DNA of 64,000 bases, taken from positions 1,068,582-1,132,581 of the forward strand of contig NZ_KE386833.1 of the NCBI RefSeq assembly GCF_000429025.1, read 5' to 3'. The position numbers and the translations under genes were made by a program. Positions 26,040 through 35,809 of the stretch are shown here, piece after piece. The notes under the pieces are model-generated. The model was given only the letters and a program-made list of their open reading frames with translations. It made no database searches and was not told the DNA's origin. The stretch is from Actinospineispora spinosispora DSM 44797 (GTDB lineage Bacteria; Actinomycetota; Actinomycetes; Mycobacteriales; Pseudonocardiaceae). Each line of letters starts with the position of its first letter. Positions within the stretch are counted from its first letter, which is position 1.

Positions 26040-26993
26040 CTACGTGCGCTGCGGGAGGATCGTGTAGCGGGGGTCGTCAGCCGACTGTTGGCCGGCGTAG
26101 AAGATGCCGAAGCGGGTTGCCGCCGAGCCCGCGAGCAGGGCGACGCCGGCTATCGCTGACGCCGTCCGGCTGCGCCCGCCCGCGGCCGCGGCCAGCACTG
26201 CTCCCGTAGCGGTGAGCGTCCGCGCGGCCTTGGTGTAGCCGCCCGCTCTGCCCTGGTGCAGCGGTTCGGCCACCAGCCCCATGGTCGACTCCATGCGCGA
26301 GTGGACGGCCAGCTCGAACACGGCACCGGCGACCGCGAGACGCCGGGCGGGCCGCGCGGAGGCCACCGGGGCGCACAGCATGCCCATGCCACCGGCCGCC
26401 GCGGCAGCGCTGCCGACGAACACGAAGGGCAGCTCGTCACGGGCACTGTGCCAGGCGGGGGTCGCCGTGTCGGCCAGCAGCACCGCCGTGTACGAGGCGA
26501 CGGCGGGACCCAGTACCGAGGCGATCAGACCCGCGCCGCGACCTACCGGCGGGAGGAGCCTGCCGACGACCCCGTCGGCGAGGCGGCGGGGGAGGAGAGC
26601 ACCCGCTTCCGAGGCCGCGGCGAGCCCGGCGAGTGGTCCGTAGACGGTCAGAATCCACGTGCCGACGCTCATCGGTGAGGTCGCCTTGGCCACCCGCAGC
26701 ATGTGGTGGAAACGGGACGGTTTGCCCAGGTCGTGCACGAGCGCGACGAAACTCGCCAGGATCGCGGCGAGCGCGGTGATCCGGCTCGGCCTGCGCAGCG
26801 CGGCATTGCCGGTGAGGTCCGCACCGGCGGCGAGCAGCGACGACGCGCCCGCTAGACCGCCGAGGAAGAGGTACGCGGGAATGTCGGCCTGCCACGGGGA
26901 GGCCTTGACGATCGGGCGACCGTAATAGGAACGGAACTCGACGTCGGGCACCATCGCCGGCTCACGACGCCCCGTGCGTCTCGGTGTGGTCAT
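26040..26993 (-). CDS. Formate dehydrogenase membrane subunit, NrfD-like
   Basis: 317-residue integral membrane protein of the NrfD/PsrC family (PF03916) with about eight hydrophobic helices. IPAYLFLGGLAGASSLLAAGADLTGN is the first helix pair, followed by VHDLGKPSRFHHMLRVAKATSPMSVGTWIL, which is typical of NrfD. It anchors the dehydrogenase and passes electrons to quinone (family knowledge). ATG 26993 overlaps the TGA of the iron-sulfur subunit gene. The longer upstream frame overlaps that gene and is rejected. Confidence 0.85.
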   Translation of the reverse strand: MTTPRRTGRREPAMVPDVEFRSYYGRPIVKASPWQADIPAYLFLGGLAGASSLLAAGADLTGNAALRRPSRITALAAILASFVALVHDLGKPSRFHHMLRVAKATSPMSVGTWILTVYGPLAGLAAASEAGALLPRRLADGVVGRLLPPVGRGAGLIASVLGPAVASYTAVLLADTATPAWHSARDELPFVFVGSAAAAAGGMGMLCAPVASARPARRLAVAGAVFELAVHSRMESTMGLVAEPLHQGRAGGYTKAARTLTATGAVLAAAAGGRSRTASAIAGVALLAGSAATRFGIFYAGQQSADDPRYTILPQRT

Positions 26994-27898
26994 CGGCGTC
27001 GCTCCCCGGTGAAGGTCGCCGCCGCACCGGCGAGCAGGGCCAGCGCGGCGTACGCGGCGTGACGCCACATCTTCGGCAGGCGGGCCGTCGGTACCACCGG
27101 GTCCGGAGGCAGGCCGTAGACCTCCGGCTCGTCGAGGAGCAGGAAGAACGCGCCGGCGCCGCCCACCCCGTCGTCCGGATCGTGACCGTAGAGCCGCGCG
27201 TCGGTCACCCCGGCCGCGTGCAGGACGTCCACCCGCTTGCCTGCCCGGTCACGCAGCTCGTCCAGGTCGCCGAACTGGATCGACTTCGTGGGACAGGCCT
27301 TCGCACACGCCGGTTCGAGATCACCCTTGAGCCGGTCGTAACAGAGGGTGCACTTCTGCGCGATGTCGATCGCGGGGTCGCCGGGCGGGCCGGTCCGGCG
27401 CTCGATGACGCCGAACGGGCACGCGGGCACGCAGTAGCCGCAGCCGTTGCAGATGTCGTTCTGCACGACGACGGTGCCGAACTCGGTCCGGAACAACGCA
27501 CCCGTCGGGCACACGTCCAGGCAGCCTGCGTGCGTGCAGTGTTTGCATACGTCCGATTCCATCAGCCAGCGGAACGGCTCACGCTGTTCGGCGGACCCGG
27601 TGGCTCCGGGAAGGGTGGCCACGGGCATGCCGAGGTCCACCGGCGCGGGTGTCTCGCGCCCGGCGGGTTGTTCGATGAATGCGACGTGGCGCCAGGTGGA
27701 GGCGCCGAGCCCCACACTGTTGTCGTAGGAGTGTCCGGTCAGCTCGAGCCCGTCCTCCGGGACCGCGTTCCACTCCTTGCAGGCGACCTCGCAGGCCTTG
27801 CAGCCGATGCAGATGCTGGTGTCGGTGAAGAATCCCTTGCGCGCCGGTGGCTTCGGATGGCCGGCGTCCGCCGCGGGGTTCGCCCGGTGATCGGACAT
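26990..27898 (-). CDS. Formate dehydrogenase iron-sulfur subunit
   Basis: 302 residues with four ferredoxin-type cysteine clusters: CIGCKACEVACKEW, CKHCTHAGCLDVCPTGA, CNGCGYCVPACPFGV and CTLCYDRLKGDLEPACAKACPTKSI. A hydrophobic C-terminal segment (HAAYAALALLAGAAATF) probably forms the membrane tail seen in FdnH-type subunits. It relays electrons from the molybdenum subunit to the NrfD-like partner. It lies 6 nt after the catalytic-subunit stop and overlaps the membrane-subunit start, so it is one operon. Confidence 0.92.
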   Translation of the reverse strand: MSDHRANPAADAGHPKPPARKGFFTDTSICIGCKACEVACKEWNAVPEDGLELTGHSYDNSVGLGASTWRHVAFIEQPAGRETPAPVDLGMPVATLPGATGSAEQREPFRWLMESDVCKHCTHAGCLDVCPTGALFRTEFGTVVVQNDICNGCGYCVPACPFGVIERRTGPPGDPAIDIAQKCTLCYDRLKGDLEPACAKACPTKSIQFGDLDELRDRAGKRVDVLHAAGVTDARLYGHDPDDGVGGAGAFFLLLDEPEVYGLPPDPVVPTARLPKMWRHAAYAALALLAGAAATFTGERRR

Positions 27899-27904
27899 GA
27901 CGGA

Positions 27905-30900
27905 TCAGGCCTCCGTTCCGGTGGAGTCGGTGATACCGGCGCGGTGACGGTACTCCGCCATGAACGTCAACAGCTCGGGACCACGCGGGCGTCGGCCGGG
28001 ACGGATGTCGCAGCTCGCGGCCTTGGCCTCCTGGATGTGCACGTTCGGGTCCAGCGCGATCGACACCAGCTCGTTCGCCGCGTCGCCGACGCTGAGCCCG
28101 TTCGGTCCCCAGTGATACGGCAGCCCGATCTGGTGCAGGGTCCGCCCCGTGATGCGCAGCGGCGTCATCCGGTCGGTCACCAGCACTCGGGCCTCGATGG
28201 CCGTGCGTGCCGACACGACCGTCGCCCAACCGAGGTGTTCGAGGCCGCGATGCTCGGCCAGCTCCGGACTGACCTCGCAGAAGAACTCCGGTTGCAGCTC
28301 GCTCAGGTAGCTCAGGAAGCGACTCATGCCGCCCGCGGTGTGATGCTCGGTCAACCGGTACGTGGTGAACACGAACGGGAAGACCCCGCTGCCCGGATGC
28401 CGACCGGACGGGCTGTAGAGGTTGTTCTTCCTCGGGTACAGCTCGCGGCCCGGGTTTGCCTGTCTGCCGTACAGCGGATTCTCGAACGGCGACTCGGTCG
28501 GTTCGTAGTGGGTGGGCAGCGGCCCGTCGGTGAGACCGGCGGGCGCGTACAGCCAGGCCTTGCCGTCGCCCTGCATGATGAACGGGTCGGTGCCGGCGAG
28601 CGCGTCCTGCGCTTTCGCGTCGTCCGGCGGGACGTAGTCCGGGCGCTTCGTGGCCTCGAAGTCGGGCACGTCGTGACCGGTCCAGCTGCCCTCGTCCTCG
28701 TCCCACCAGACGTAGGCCTTGCGTTCGCTCCACGGCTTGCCGTCCGGGTCGGCCGACGCCCGGTTGTAGAGGATGCGCCGGTTCGCCGGCCACGCCCAAC
28801 CCCACTCCGGCGCGACCCAGCTCTGTTCACCGCCGGGCTTGCGCCGCGCGCTCTGGTTGACGCCGTCCGCGTAGACGCCGGCGTAGATCCAGCATCCGCA
28901 CGCGGTGCTGCCGTCGGCGGCGAGCTTCGTGTACCCGGGCAACGGGTCGCCCTCGGCGTCCCAGCCGTTGATCTCAGCGAGCACCGCTTCCGCGCTGGGT
29001 TCGTCCAGCACGCCCTCGGTCGGATAGTCCCAGGTCAGCTCCAGCAGCGGCCGGTCGCGCTCATCGGTCGAGCCCGCGAGCTTCTCTCGGATGATCCGGC
29101 CGAGGTGGTAGTAGAACCACAGCTCGCTGCGGGCGTCGCCGGCCGGTTCGACCGCCTGGTGGTGCCATTGCAGCATCCGCTGCGTGTTGGTGAAGCTGCC
29201 GCTCTTCTCGGTGTGCGCGGCCGCCGGCATGAAGAACACCTCGGTGCCGATGTCCTCGGTGCGCATCTCACCGGTCTCGATCTCCGGGCCGTCCTTCCAC
29301 CACGTGGCGCTCTCGATCATCACCAGGTCACGCACGACCAGCCAGTCCAGGTTCGCCATGCCCAGGCGCTGCATCCTGGCGTTCGCCGAGCCGACGGCCG
29401 GGTTCTCGCCGACCAGGAAGTACCCGCCGCCGCCCTCGTCGATCTGGCGCATCACGGTGTTGTAGGTGCCGTGGTTGCCGGTCAGCCTCGGCAGGTAGTC
29501 GAAGCAGAAATCGTTGTCCTCGGTCGCGTGTTCGCCCCACCACGCCTTCAGCAGGCTGACCGTGTAGGCGTCCATGTTGCCCCAGAAGCCCTTGTTGCCC
29601 GCGTCGGAGGCGAGGAACTCGTCGAGTGACTGGTGCTGGTGGGCGTGCGGCATCGGGATGTAGCCGGGCAGCGTGTCGAACAGCGTCGGGATGTCGGTGG
29701 AGCCCTGGATGCTGGCATGCCCGCGCAAGGCGAGGATGCCCCCGCCCGGGCGGCCGATGTTGCCGAGCAGGGTCTGCAGGATCGACGCGGACCGGATGTA
29801 CTGCGCGCCGACCGTGTGGTGCGTCCAGCCGACCGCGTAGATGATCGCCGAGGTCCGGTCGCGACCGGAGTTGCCGGTCAAGGCGTCGGCGACCTGGTGG
29901 AACACCTCCTCGGGGATTCCGCAGAGATCCTCCACGACCGAGGGGGTGTAGCGCGCGAAGTGCCGCTTGAGCGTCTGGAAGACGCAGCGCGGATGTTGCA
30001 GCGTGGGGTCCACACTCGGCGTGCCCTCGTCGAGGGTCGGTCCGCCGCTGCCGTGCGAGCTTCCTTGCGCGCTCTCCTTCACCTCCGCCGGTTCCGAGCC
30101 GTCGCGCGGGTCTTCCCCACCGGGCCGGGTGTCCCGGTCGCCCGCCGCGGGGGACTGGGTGACGCCTTCGTACTGCCAGCTCGACGTGTCGTAGGTGCCG
30201 GTCTCGGGGTCGAAGCCGGAGAACAGGCCGTCGAGGTCCTCGGTGTCGCGGAAGTCCTCGCGCAGGATCGTGCCGGCGTTGGTGTAGGCGACCACGTACT
30301 CGCGGAAGTACTTCTCCTCGGTCAGGACGTGGTTGATCAGGGCGCCGAGGAACGCGATGTCGGAACCGGCTCGGATCGGGACGTGCAGGTCGGACACCGC
30401 GCTGGTTCTGGTGAACCTCGGGTCGACGTGGATGATCGTCGCGCCGCGCGCCTTGGCCTCCATGACCCACTGGAACCCGACCGGATGGCATTCCGCCATG
30501 TTCGAGCCCTGGATCACGATGCAGTCGGAGTTGACCAGGTCCTGCTGGAACGTCGTGGCGCCGCCGCGACCGAAGGAGGTTCCCAGACCGGGAACCGTGG
30601 CGCTGTGTCAAATACGGGCCTGGTTCTCGATCTGGATCGCGCCCAGCGCCGTGTAGAGCTTCTTCATGAGGTAGTTCTCCTCGTTGTCGAGGGTCGCACC
30701 TCCCAAGCTCGCCAAACCCATGGCACGGCGGGTCCGCTTTCCGTCGAGCTCCCACTCCCAACTCTTCTCGCGTGACGCGATGATCCGGTCCGCGATCATG
30801 TCCATCGCGGTGTCCAGGTCGAGCTCTTCCCAGTCGGTCCCGTGCGGACGCCGGTACTTGATCCGGTACTCGCGTCCGGGGCCGGTGACCAGCTGCTTGC

Positions 30901-31174
30901 TGGCGGAGCCTTTCGGGCACAGCCGACCGCGCGACACCGGGCTGTCCGGATCACCCTCGATCTGGGTGATCACACCGTCCGCGACGTAGACCTGCTGACC
31001 GCAGCCCACCGCGCAGAACGGACAGATGCTCTTGACGACCTTGTCGGCCGCCTGGGTGCGTGGGGTCAGCTCCAGGTAGCGGCGGCTCTGCGCGGCCGCG
31101 CCCCGGCCGAGCCGGTCGGCGCCGCGCAGCTGACGCACCACCGGCCAGCTGCTCATCGCCTCCCGCCAGCCCAT
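27905..31174 (-). CDS. fdhA: Selenocysteine-containing formate dehydrogenase, catalytic subunit
   Basis: 1089 residues including selenocysteine 189, encoded by the in-frame TGA at 30608-30610. The context NQARI-U-HSATVPGLG matches NQAR-U-H of E. coli FdnG. N-terminal 4Fe-4S cysteines are in CPFCAVGC and RLCPKG (51, 54, 58, 86). Bis-MGD binding regions include GSNMAECHPVGF, HVDPRFTRTSAV and PLYGRQANPG. ATG 31174 follows AAGG; no twin-arginine signal is seen, suggesting a cytoplasm-facing site (inference). It oxidises formate to CO2. It is followed at 6 nt by the iron-sulfur subunit. Confidence 0.93.
30578..30596 (-). promoter_or_regulatory. Bacterial SECIS hairpin of the formate dehydrogenase
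   Basis: On the minus strand, GGTTCCC and GGGAACC form a perfect 7-bp stem with the loop GGTCT, beginning 11 nt after the UGA codon. E. coli fdhF has the same 11-nt distance and the same GGUCU in its SelB-binding loop. This directs SelB to decode UGA at 30608-30610 as selenocysteine. Confidence 0.9.
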
Positions 31175-31286
31175 GCGCACATCCTTCCCTGCTGCGCGCA
31201 CGATCAAACAAGGGGGGAGACACCGCGAGGAGGGGGTTCTCTCAGGATGAGTCGCGGATTCCGTCAGATCGAAGGAGAACCTCGAC

Positions 31287-33104
31287 TCACCCTGACGAGA
31301 ATCCCAATTCGCGGGAGGTGAGCCGGTGGTTGCCGTCGGGGGTTCTGGCGGTGTGGCCCTGTGCGTTGAGCCGCTCCAGCAGCGGTACCGCGACGCGACG
31401 GCTGGTCCGCAGCGCCACGCGGGCCTCGCTGAGGGTGAAGTCGCGGTCGCCGAACTCGGCGAGTACCCGCACCGCGGCGTCCTCAGCGCCCGGTAGCAGG
31501 ACGATCCCGTCCGCGATCCTGATCAGCTCACCTGCTCTGACCAGGGCGGCGAGCTCTGCGGTGCCCAGGCCGAGGCCGGCCAGCCGACCGGCGTCCGGAG
31601 CGGCGAAGGGGTTGTCGGAGAGGTCGGCGTGCAGCGTGTCCCGTGCCCGGCGCAGTGGCCCGGGCAGCTCGTCCGATGCCGCATCGACGCGGTGGACCCG
31701 GCCGTCGTGCGCGGCCAGCCGTGCCGAGGCGGGCGCGATCGTCAGCACCGCGTCGACCAGCCGAGGGTGCGGGAGCGCGAGCAGGTGCTGGGCGGCGGCC
31801 AGGGGGACGCCGGGATCGAGCGGGTGCGCCGCGTCGTGCTCCGTGACGACCTCGACGAGCTGCTCGGCCAGCTCCGCGGCCCGTTGTGGATCCAGCAGCC
31901 ATCCGCCGCCCTCGGGCACCGCGTCGGCTGGGGTACCGCCGCCCATCGCGGCGAGTTCGGTGCGGTGGACCACGGTCCTTCTCCGTAGCTCGCCGCTCGG
32001 GTCCTCGGCTCCGGTGAAGCCGGCCAGCGCTGCCGCTCGCCGGGCAGCGGATCCTCGCCGCCTCAGTGGCGCTGGGCGTACGTCCAGCACGGTCAGGCCC
32101 GAGGCGATGCGTTGGCGGCCGGGGTCGCGCAGTAGCGCGCGGTCCCCGATGCGTAGCGGCAGCGCGGTGCGCAGGGTCAGCCGGGCATGGTCGCGGCCCA
32201 GCGGCCGGACCCTGGCCGGGACGGCGGCCGCGCCGACGTGCAGGCTCAGCTGCTCCGGCAGGTCCGAGGCGTCGACGGCACCGCGTACCCCGTGCAGCCG
32301 CACGTCCAGTTCGGTACTGGTCAGCCAGCGACCCGGCGTGACGAGCACATCTCCCCGCCGGACCGACTCCCGCGACAGCCCGCGCAGGTTGACCGCGACC
32401 CTGGCGACACCGGTCGCCGCTCCGACGGGCTCGCCGAGGCTCTGCAGTCCACGCACGGTGACCGTCCGCCCGTCCGGTTCGAGGATCAGCTCGTCTCCGA
32501 GCGACACCACACCGGCCGGGAGCGTCCCGGTGACCACGGTGCCCGCTCCCTGGATCGTGAACGCCCGGTCCACCCACAGCCGGACGTCCGTGTCGGGGTC
32601 GGGAGCCGGCAGCCCTGCCGCGAGTTCCGCCAGCGCGGCACGCAGATCGTCCAGCCCCGCGCCGGTGGTCCCGGACACGCAGACCGAGGGCAGCTCGCCC
32701 ATCGGGCTCGCCGCCAGGGTGCACCGGGCCTCGTCGAGCGCCGGCTCCGGGTCGAAGAGGTCGCTGCGGGTGACGACGAGAATCCCGTGGCGCGTGCCCA
32801 GCGCGCTGAGCGCGTCCAGGTGCTCGGTCGACTGCGGCATCCAACCCTCGTCGGCCGCGACCACGAACATCACAGCGGGCACCGGTCCGACGCCGGCGAG
32901 CATGGTCGAGACGAACCTCTCGTGCCCCGGCACGTCGACGAAGGCCACCGTGCCACCGGCCAGCTCGGTCCAGGCGAACCCCAGGTCGATCGTCATACCC
33001 CGGCGGCGTTCCTCGGCCCATCGATCGGGCTCCATCCCGGTCAGGGCTCTGACCAGCGTGGACTTTCCGTGATCGACGTGACCGGCGGTGGCGATGACCT
33101 GCAT
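31287..33104 (-). CDS. selB: Selenocysteine-specific elongation factor SelB
   Basis: 605-residue translational GTPase. G1 is GHVDHGKST near the N-terminus, then the switch region RRRGMTIDLGFAW, G3 DVPGHERF and G4-like VTRSDLFD. EF-Tu-like beta domains and C-terminal winged helices (about 400-605) for the SECIS RNA follow. It delivers Sec-tRNA to UGA codons. It starts 8 nt after the selA stop and lies 112 nt upstream of the formate dehydrogenase it serves. Confidence 0.95.
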   Translation of the reverse strand: MQVIATAGHVDHGKSTLVRALTGMEPDRWAEERRRGMTIDLGFAWTELAGGTVAFVDVPGHERFVSTMLAGVGPVPAVMFVVAADEGWMPQSTEHLDALSALGTRHGILVVTRSDLFDPEPALDEARCTLAASPMGELPSVCVSGTTGAGLDDLRAALAELAAGLPAPDPDTDVRLWVDRAFTIQGAGTVVTGTLPAGVVSLGDELILEPDGRTVTVRGLQSLGEPVGAATGVARVAVNLRGLSRESVRRGDVLVTPGRWLTSTELDVRLHGVRGAVDASDLPEQLSLHVGAAAVPARVRPLGRDHARLTLRTALPLRIGDRALLRDPGRQRIASGLTVLDVRPAPLRRRGSAARRAAALAGFTGAEDPSGELRRRTVVHRTELAAMGGGTPADAVPEGGGWLLDPQRAAELAEQLVEVVTEHDAAHPLDPGVPLAAAQHLLALPHPRLVDAVLTIAPASARLAAHDGRVHRVDAASDELPGPLRRARDTLHADLSDNPFAAPDAGRLAGLGLGTAELAALVRAGELIRIADGIVLLPGAEDAAVRVLAEFGDRDFTLSEARVALRTSRRVAVPLLERLNAQGHTARTPDGNHRLTSRELGFSSG

Positions 33105-33112
33105 GCGACCGT

Positions 33113-34447
33113 CTACCCGCGCGCCGCCGCGAGGACCGAGGCGAACAGTGCCTCGTCGGAGGCCTCGGGCAGCGCGCGCAGGTCCAGCAGACAGCGGCCG
33201 TTCTCGAGCCTGCCCAGCACCGATGGGCGTCCGGTACGCAGCGCCGGGGCGAATGCGGGCGGCAACGCGACGGCCGCGCTCGGCAGCACGACGCCGGGGG
33301 CGCCGCCACCACCGACGGTGGCCTCCGAGGGGACGTGCGCGGCGTGGACGCCCTCCGCGCGGAGCCTCGCGGCCAGCCCCTCGGCACGCCGGCTCAGCTC
33401 GGCCGGTGGGGCGTGCAGCGCCAGCGCCGTCGGTGTGGGCGGACCGAGCAGTGTCGCCTCCATCGCGGCCAGGGTCAGCTTGTCGACCCGCAGTGCACGC
33501 GCCAGCGGGTGCCGCCGGAGCTGGTTGACCAGGTCGGCGCCCGCACCGGGGGAGCCCAGCAGCAGACCGGCCTGCGGCCCGCCGAGCAGCTTGTCGCCGG
33601 ATGCGGTGACCAGGGTCGCGCCCTCGCCCAGCACGGTCGTGGCGTCCGGCTCGTCGGGCAGCACCGGTTCCCGGCGCAGCAACCCCGAGCCGATGTCGAC
33701 CACCAGCGGCGCCCCGAGTGCGCTGAGCTCGGACACCGATACCGACGAGGTGAACCCGGTGATCCGGAAGTTGGACGGATGCACCTTCAGCACGAACCCG
33801 GTGTCGGGACCCAGAGCAGTCGCGTAGTCCGCGAGGTGCACCCGGTTCGTCGTCCCCACCTCGCGCAGCCGTGCGCCGGTGGCGGCGAGCAGCTCGGGGA
33901 TGCGAAAGCCGTCGCCGATCTCGACCAGCTCACCCCGGGCGATGACGATCTCCGGGGTGCGGGTCGCCGGGCCGGCGAGTGCGGTGGCGACCAACGCGAG
34001 CGCGGCGGCGCCGTTGTTCACCATGTGCACGGCGCCCGCGGTGGGTACCGCCTCAGCGAGTGCGTCCAGAGCGCCCCGCCCCCGCCGTCCCCGGTCGCCG
34101 GTCGCCCGGTCCAGCTCGACGTCGCAGGTCCCGGCCGCGACGCCCAGCGCCGCGACGGCCGCGTCGGACAGGACCGCGCGCCCCAGGTTGGTGTGCAGCA
34201 GGACACCGGTGGCGTTGAGTACCGGGGTGAGGCTCTCGGCCGCGGTCACGGGTAGCTCGGACAGCACCGTGCCGAGGATGCGATCGGGTGGCAGCTCACC
34301 GTCGCGCGCTCGCTGCTGGACCTCGGCCACCACCCGCCGCACCAGCGCACGACCCAGCCGGTCCTGTGGCTTTGCCAGCGCCGGTTCGGCCAGGAGCGCG
34401 TCGGTCCTGGGGATCAGCCGGCGTGGGTCGGTCGACGACGCGGTCAC
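33113..34447 (-). CDS. selA: L-seryl-tRNA(Sec) selenium transferase SelA
   Basis: 444-residue PLP enzyme converting Ser-tRNA(Sec) to Sec-tRNA(Sec) with selenophosphate. Signature stretches: LNATGVLLHTNLGRAVLS, VHMVNNGAAALALV, EIVIARGELVEIGDGFRIPE, REVGTTNRVHLADY, KVHPSNFRI and the PLP lysine in TASGDKLLGGPQAG. GTG 34447 is the start. It is divergent from selD with about 75 nt between their starts, and followed by selB at 8 nt. Confidence 0.95.
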   Translation of the reverse strand: MTASSTDPRRLIPRTDALLAEPALAKPQDRLGRALVRRVVAEVQQRARDGELPPDRILGTVLSELPVTAAESLTPVLNATGVLLHTNLGRAVLSDAAVAALGVAAGTCDVELDRATGDRGRRGRGALDALAEAVPTAGAVHMVNNGAAALALVATALAGPATRTPEIVIARGELVEIGDGFRIPELLAATGARLREVGTTNRVHLADYATALGPDTGFVLKVHPSNFRITGFTSSVSVSELSALGAPLVVDIGSGLLRREPVLPDEPDATTVLGEGATLVTASGDKLLGGPQAGLLLGSPGAGADLVNQLRRHPLARALRVDKLTLAAMEATLLGPPTPTALALHAPPAELSRRAEGLAARLRAEGVHAAHVPSEATVGGGGAPGVVLPSAAVALPPAFAPALRTGRPSVLGRLENGRCLLDLRALPEASDEALFASVLAAARG

Positions 34448-34521
34448 CCGGGCAACGATAGTTGTCGGGCGAACGGCCGCTCGGCCTGCCCGGAGTCGCC
34501 GAGCGGATTAGCCTCGGCGCC

Positions 34522-35556
34522 ATGACGGCCTCTCCAGCGACCAGACGGCTCAGCGAGTTCAGCCACGGTGGTGGGTGCGCGTGCAAGCTGGCACCCGGAC
34601 TGCTGGCCGAGGTACTGGCGGCGTTCACCCCGCCGACCCACCCGGATCTGCTGGTCGGCACCGAGACCGGCGACGACGCGGCGGTGTGGCGCCTCGACGC
34701 CGATCGTGCCCTGGTCGCGACGACGGACTTCTTCACCCCGCTGGTGGACGACGCGCGCACCTGGGGCCGGATCGCCGCGGCGAACGCGGTGTCCGACGTC
34801 TACGCGATGGGCGGCAGGCCCCTGTTCGCGCTCAACCTCGTGGCCTGGCCGTCGACCGAGCTGCCGATGGAGCTGCTCGGCGAGGTGCTCGCCGGCGGTG
34901 CCGAGATCGGACAGGAATGCGGTTTCGCCGTTGTCGGCGGCCACAGCGTGGACGATCCGGAGCCGAAGTACGGGCTGGCCGTGGTGGGCGAGGTGCACCC
35001 GGACCGCATCCTCACCAACGCGGGCCTGCGAGACGGTGACGTACTGGTGCTGACCAAGGCGCTGGGTACCGGGATCGTCACCAGTGCGATCAAGAGCGGG
35101 GCCGCACCCGACGACGTGGCCGAGGCGGCGATCGCCTCGATGACCGCCAACAACGCGGCGGCCTGTGCGGCCGCGCTCACCGCCGGTGCGACCGGGGCGA
35201 CGGACGTGACCGGTTTCGGGCTGCTCGGACATCTGCGGAAGATGACCGAGGCCTCGTCGGTCGACGTCGAGCTCGACGTCGACGCGGTCCCACTGCTGCC
35301 CGGCGTGCGCGCACTCGCGGAGAGCGGGGTGCTGCCCGGCGGCACCCGCCGCAACCGCGACTGGGTCGCCGAGCGGGTCGACGCGGGGTCCCGTGCCGAG
35401 TTCGACGTGCTGCTGCTGGCCGACGCACAGACCTCCGGGGGGCTGTTGTTCGGAGCGGAACCGGAAGCGGCGGCCGCCGCGGTCCGCGAGCTGGGGCCGC
35501 CCGCCGCCGTCATCGGCCGGGTACGCACCGGGAGCGGGCGCATCACACTCAGGTGA
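34522..35556 (+). CDS. selD: Selenide, water dikinase (selenophosphate synthase) SelD
   Basis: 344 residues. It makes selenophosphate from selenide and ATP. The catalytic N-terminus HGGGCACKLAPG carries cysteine, not selenocysteine, with the essential lysine. Other marks are TGDDAAVWRLD, TTDFFTPLVDD, NAVSDVYAMGG, GGHSVDDPEPKYGLAV, KALGTGI and the C-terminal ASGGLL-like TSGGLLFG. ATG 34522 is chosen over an upstream in-frame start at 34462 that would overlap the divergent promoter region and add a non-conserved 20 residues. Confidence 0.95.
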   Translation: MTASPATRRLSEFSHGGGCACKLAPGLLAEVLAAFTPPTHPDLLVGTETGDDAAVWRLDADRALVATTDFFTPLVDDARTWGRIAAANAVSDVYAMGGRPLFALNLVAWPSTELPMELLGEVLAGGAEIGQECGFAVVGGHSVDDPEPKYGLAVVGEVHPDRILTNAGLRDGDVLVLTKALGTGIVTSAIKSGAAPDDVAEAAIASMTANNAAACAAALTAGATGATDVTGFGLLGHLRKMTEASSVDVELDVDAVPLLPGVRALAESGVLPGGTRRNRDWVAERVDAGSRAEFDVLLLADAQTSGGLLFGAEPEAAAAAVRELGPPAAVIGRVRTGSGRITLR

Positions 35557-35558
35557 AC

Positions 35559-35636
35559 GGCGACACCGCGCACCTCACGGCCACGCCGCGCGGTGTGCAC
35601 GGTGCGCGGTGTGACGTCGAGGTGCGCGGTGTCGCC
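35559..35636. terminator. 18-bp stem hairpin between selD and tRNA-Sec
   Basis: Arms 35559-35576 and 35619-35636 are perfectly complementary (18 bp); the 42-nt loop holds further copies of GCGCGGTGTG-like sequence. It lies just after the selD stop and before the convergent tRNA-Sec 3' end, so it probably terminates both. Confidence 0.65.
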
Positions 35637-35649
35637 GGCGGTGAGGGGC

Positions 35650-35745
35650 TGGCGGAGGCGGACGGGAATCGAACCCGCCTGACCGAGGTACTCGGCCACG
35701 TCGGTTTTGAAGACCGCGGGGGCCACCAGGCGCCCTGACGCCTCC
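35650..35745 (-). tRNA. selC: tRNA-Sec (anticodon TCA)
   Basis: Read on the minus strand, a 96-nt tRNA begins GGAGGCG, pairs with CGCCTCC before an encoded GCCA end, has the anticodon loop CTTCAAA (TCA) in GGTCTTCAAAACC, a long variable arm (about 20 nt) and the T-loop GGTTCGATTCC. Length, long variable arm and UCA anticodon identify selenocysteine tRNA. It completes the selenium machinery beside selD, selA and selB. Confidence 0.95.
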
Positions 35746-35809
35746 TCGGCGAACGCTACCCGGGTGGTCTCCCACGTCCCCCCTCGGGCGGGTGCGGGCC
35801 TCCGAGTCG

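Noticed and set aside
26984..29629. 881-residue open frame on the plus strand
   Set aside because: It is antisense to the formate dehydrogenase genes, has Arg/Val/Gly-rich composition typical of high-GC shadow frames and no recognisable domain.
30608..30610. In-frame TGA splitting the formate dehydrogenase into two open frames
   Set aside because: Not a pseudogene break: the position is the known selenocysteine site, a bSECIS hairpin follows at 11 nt and the full selenium machinery is adjacent.
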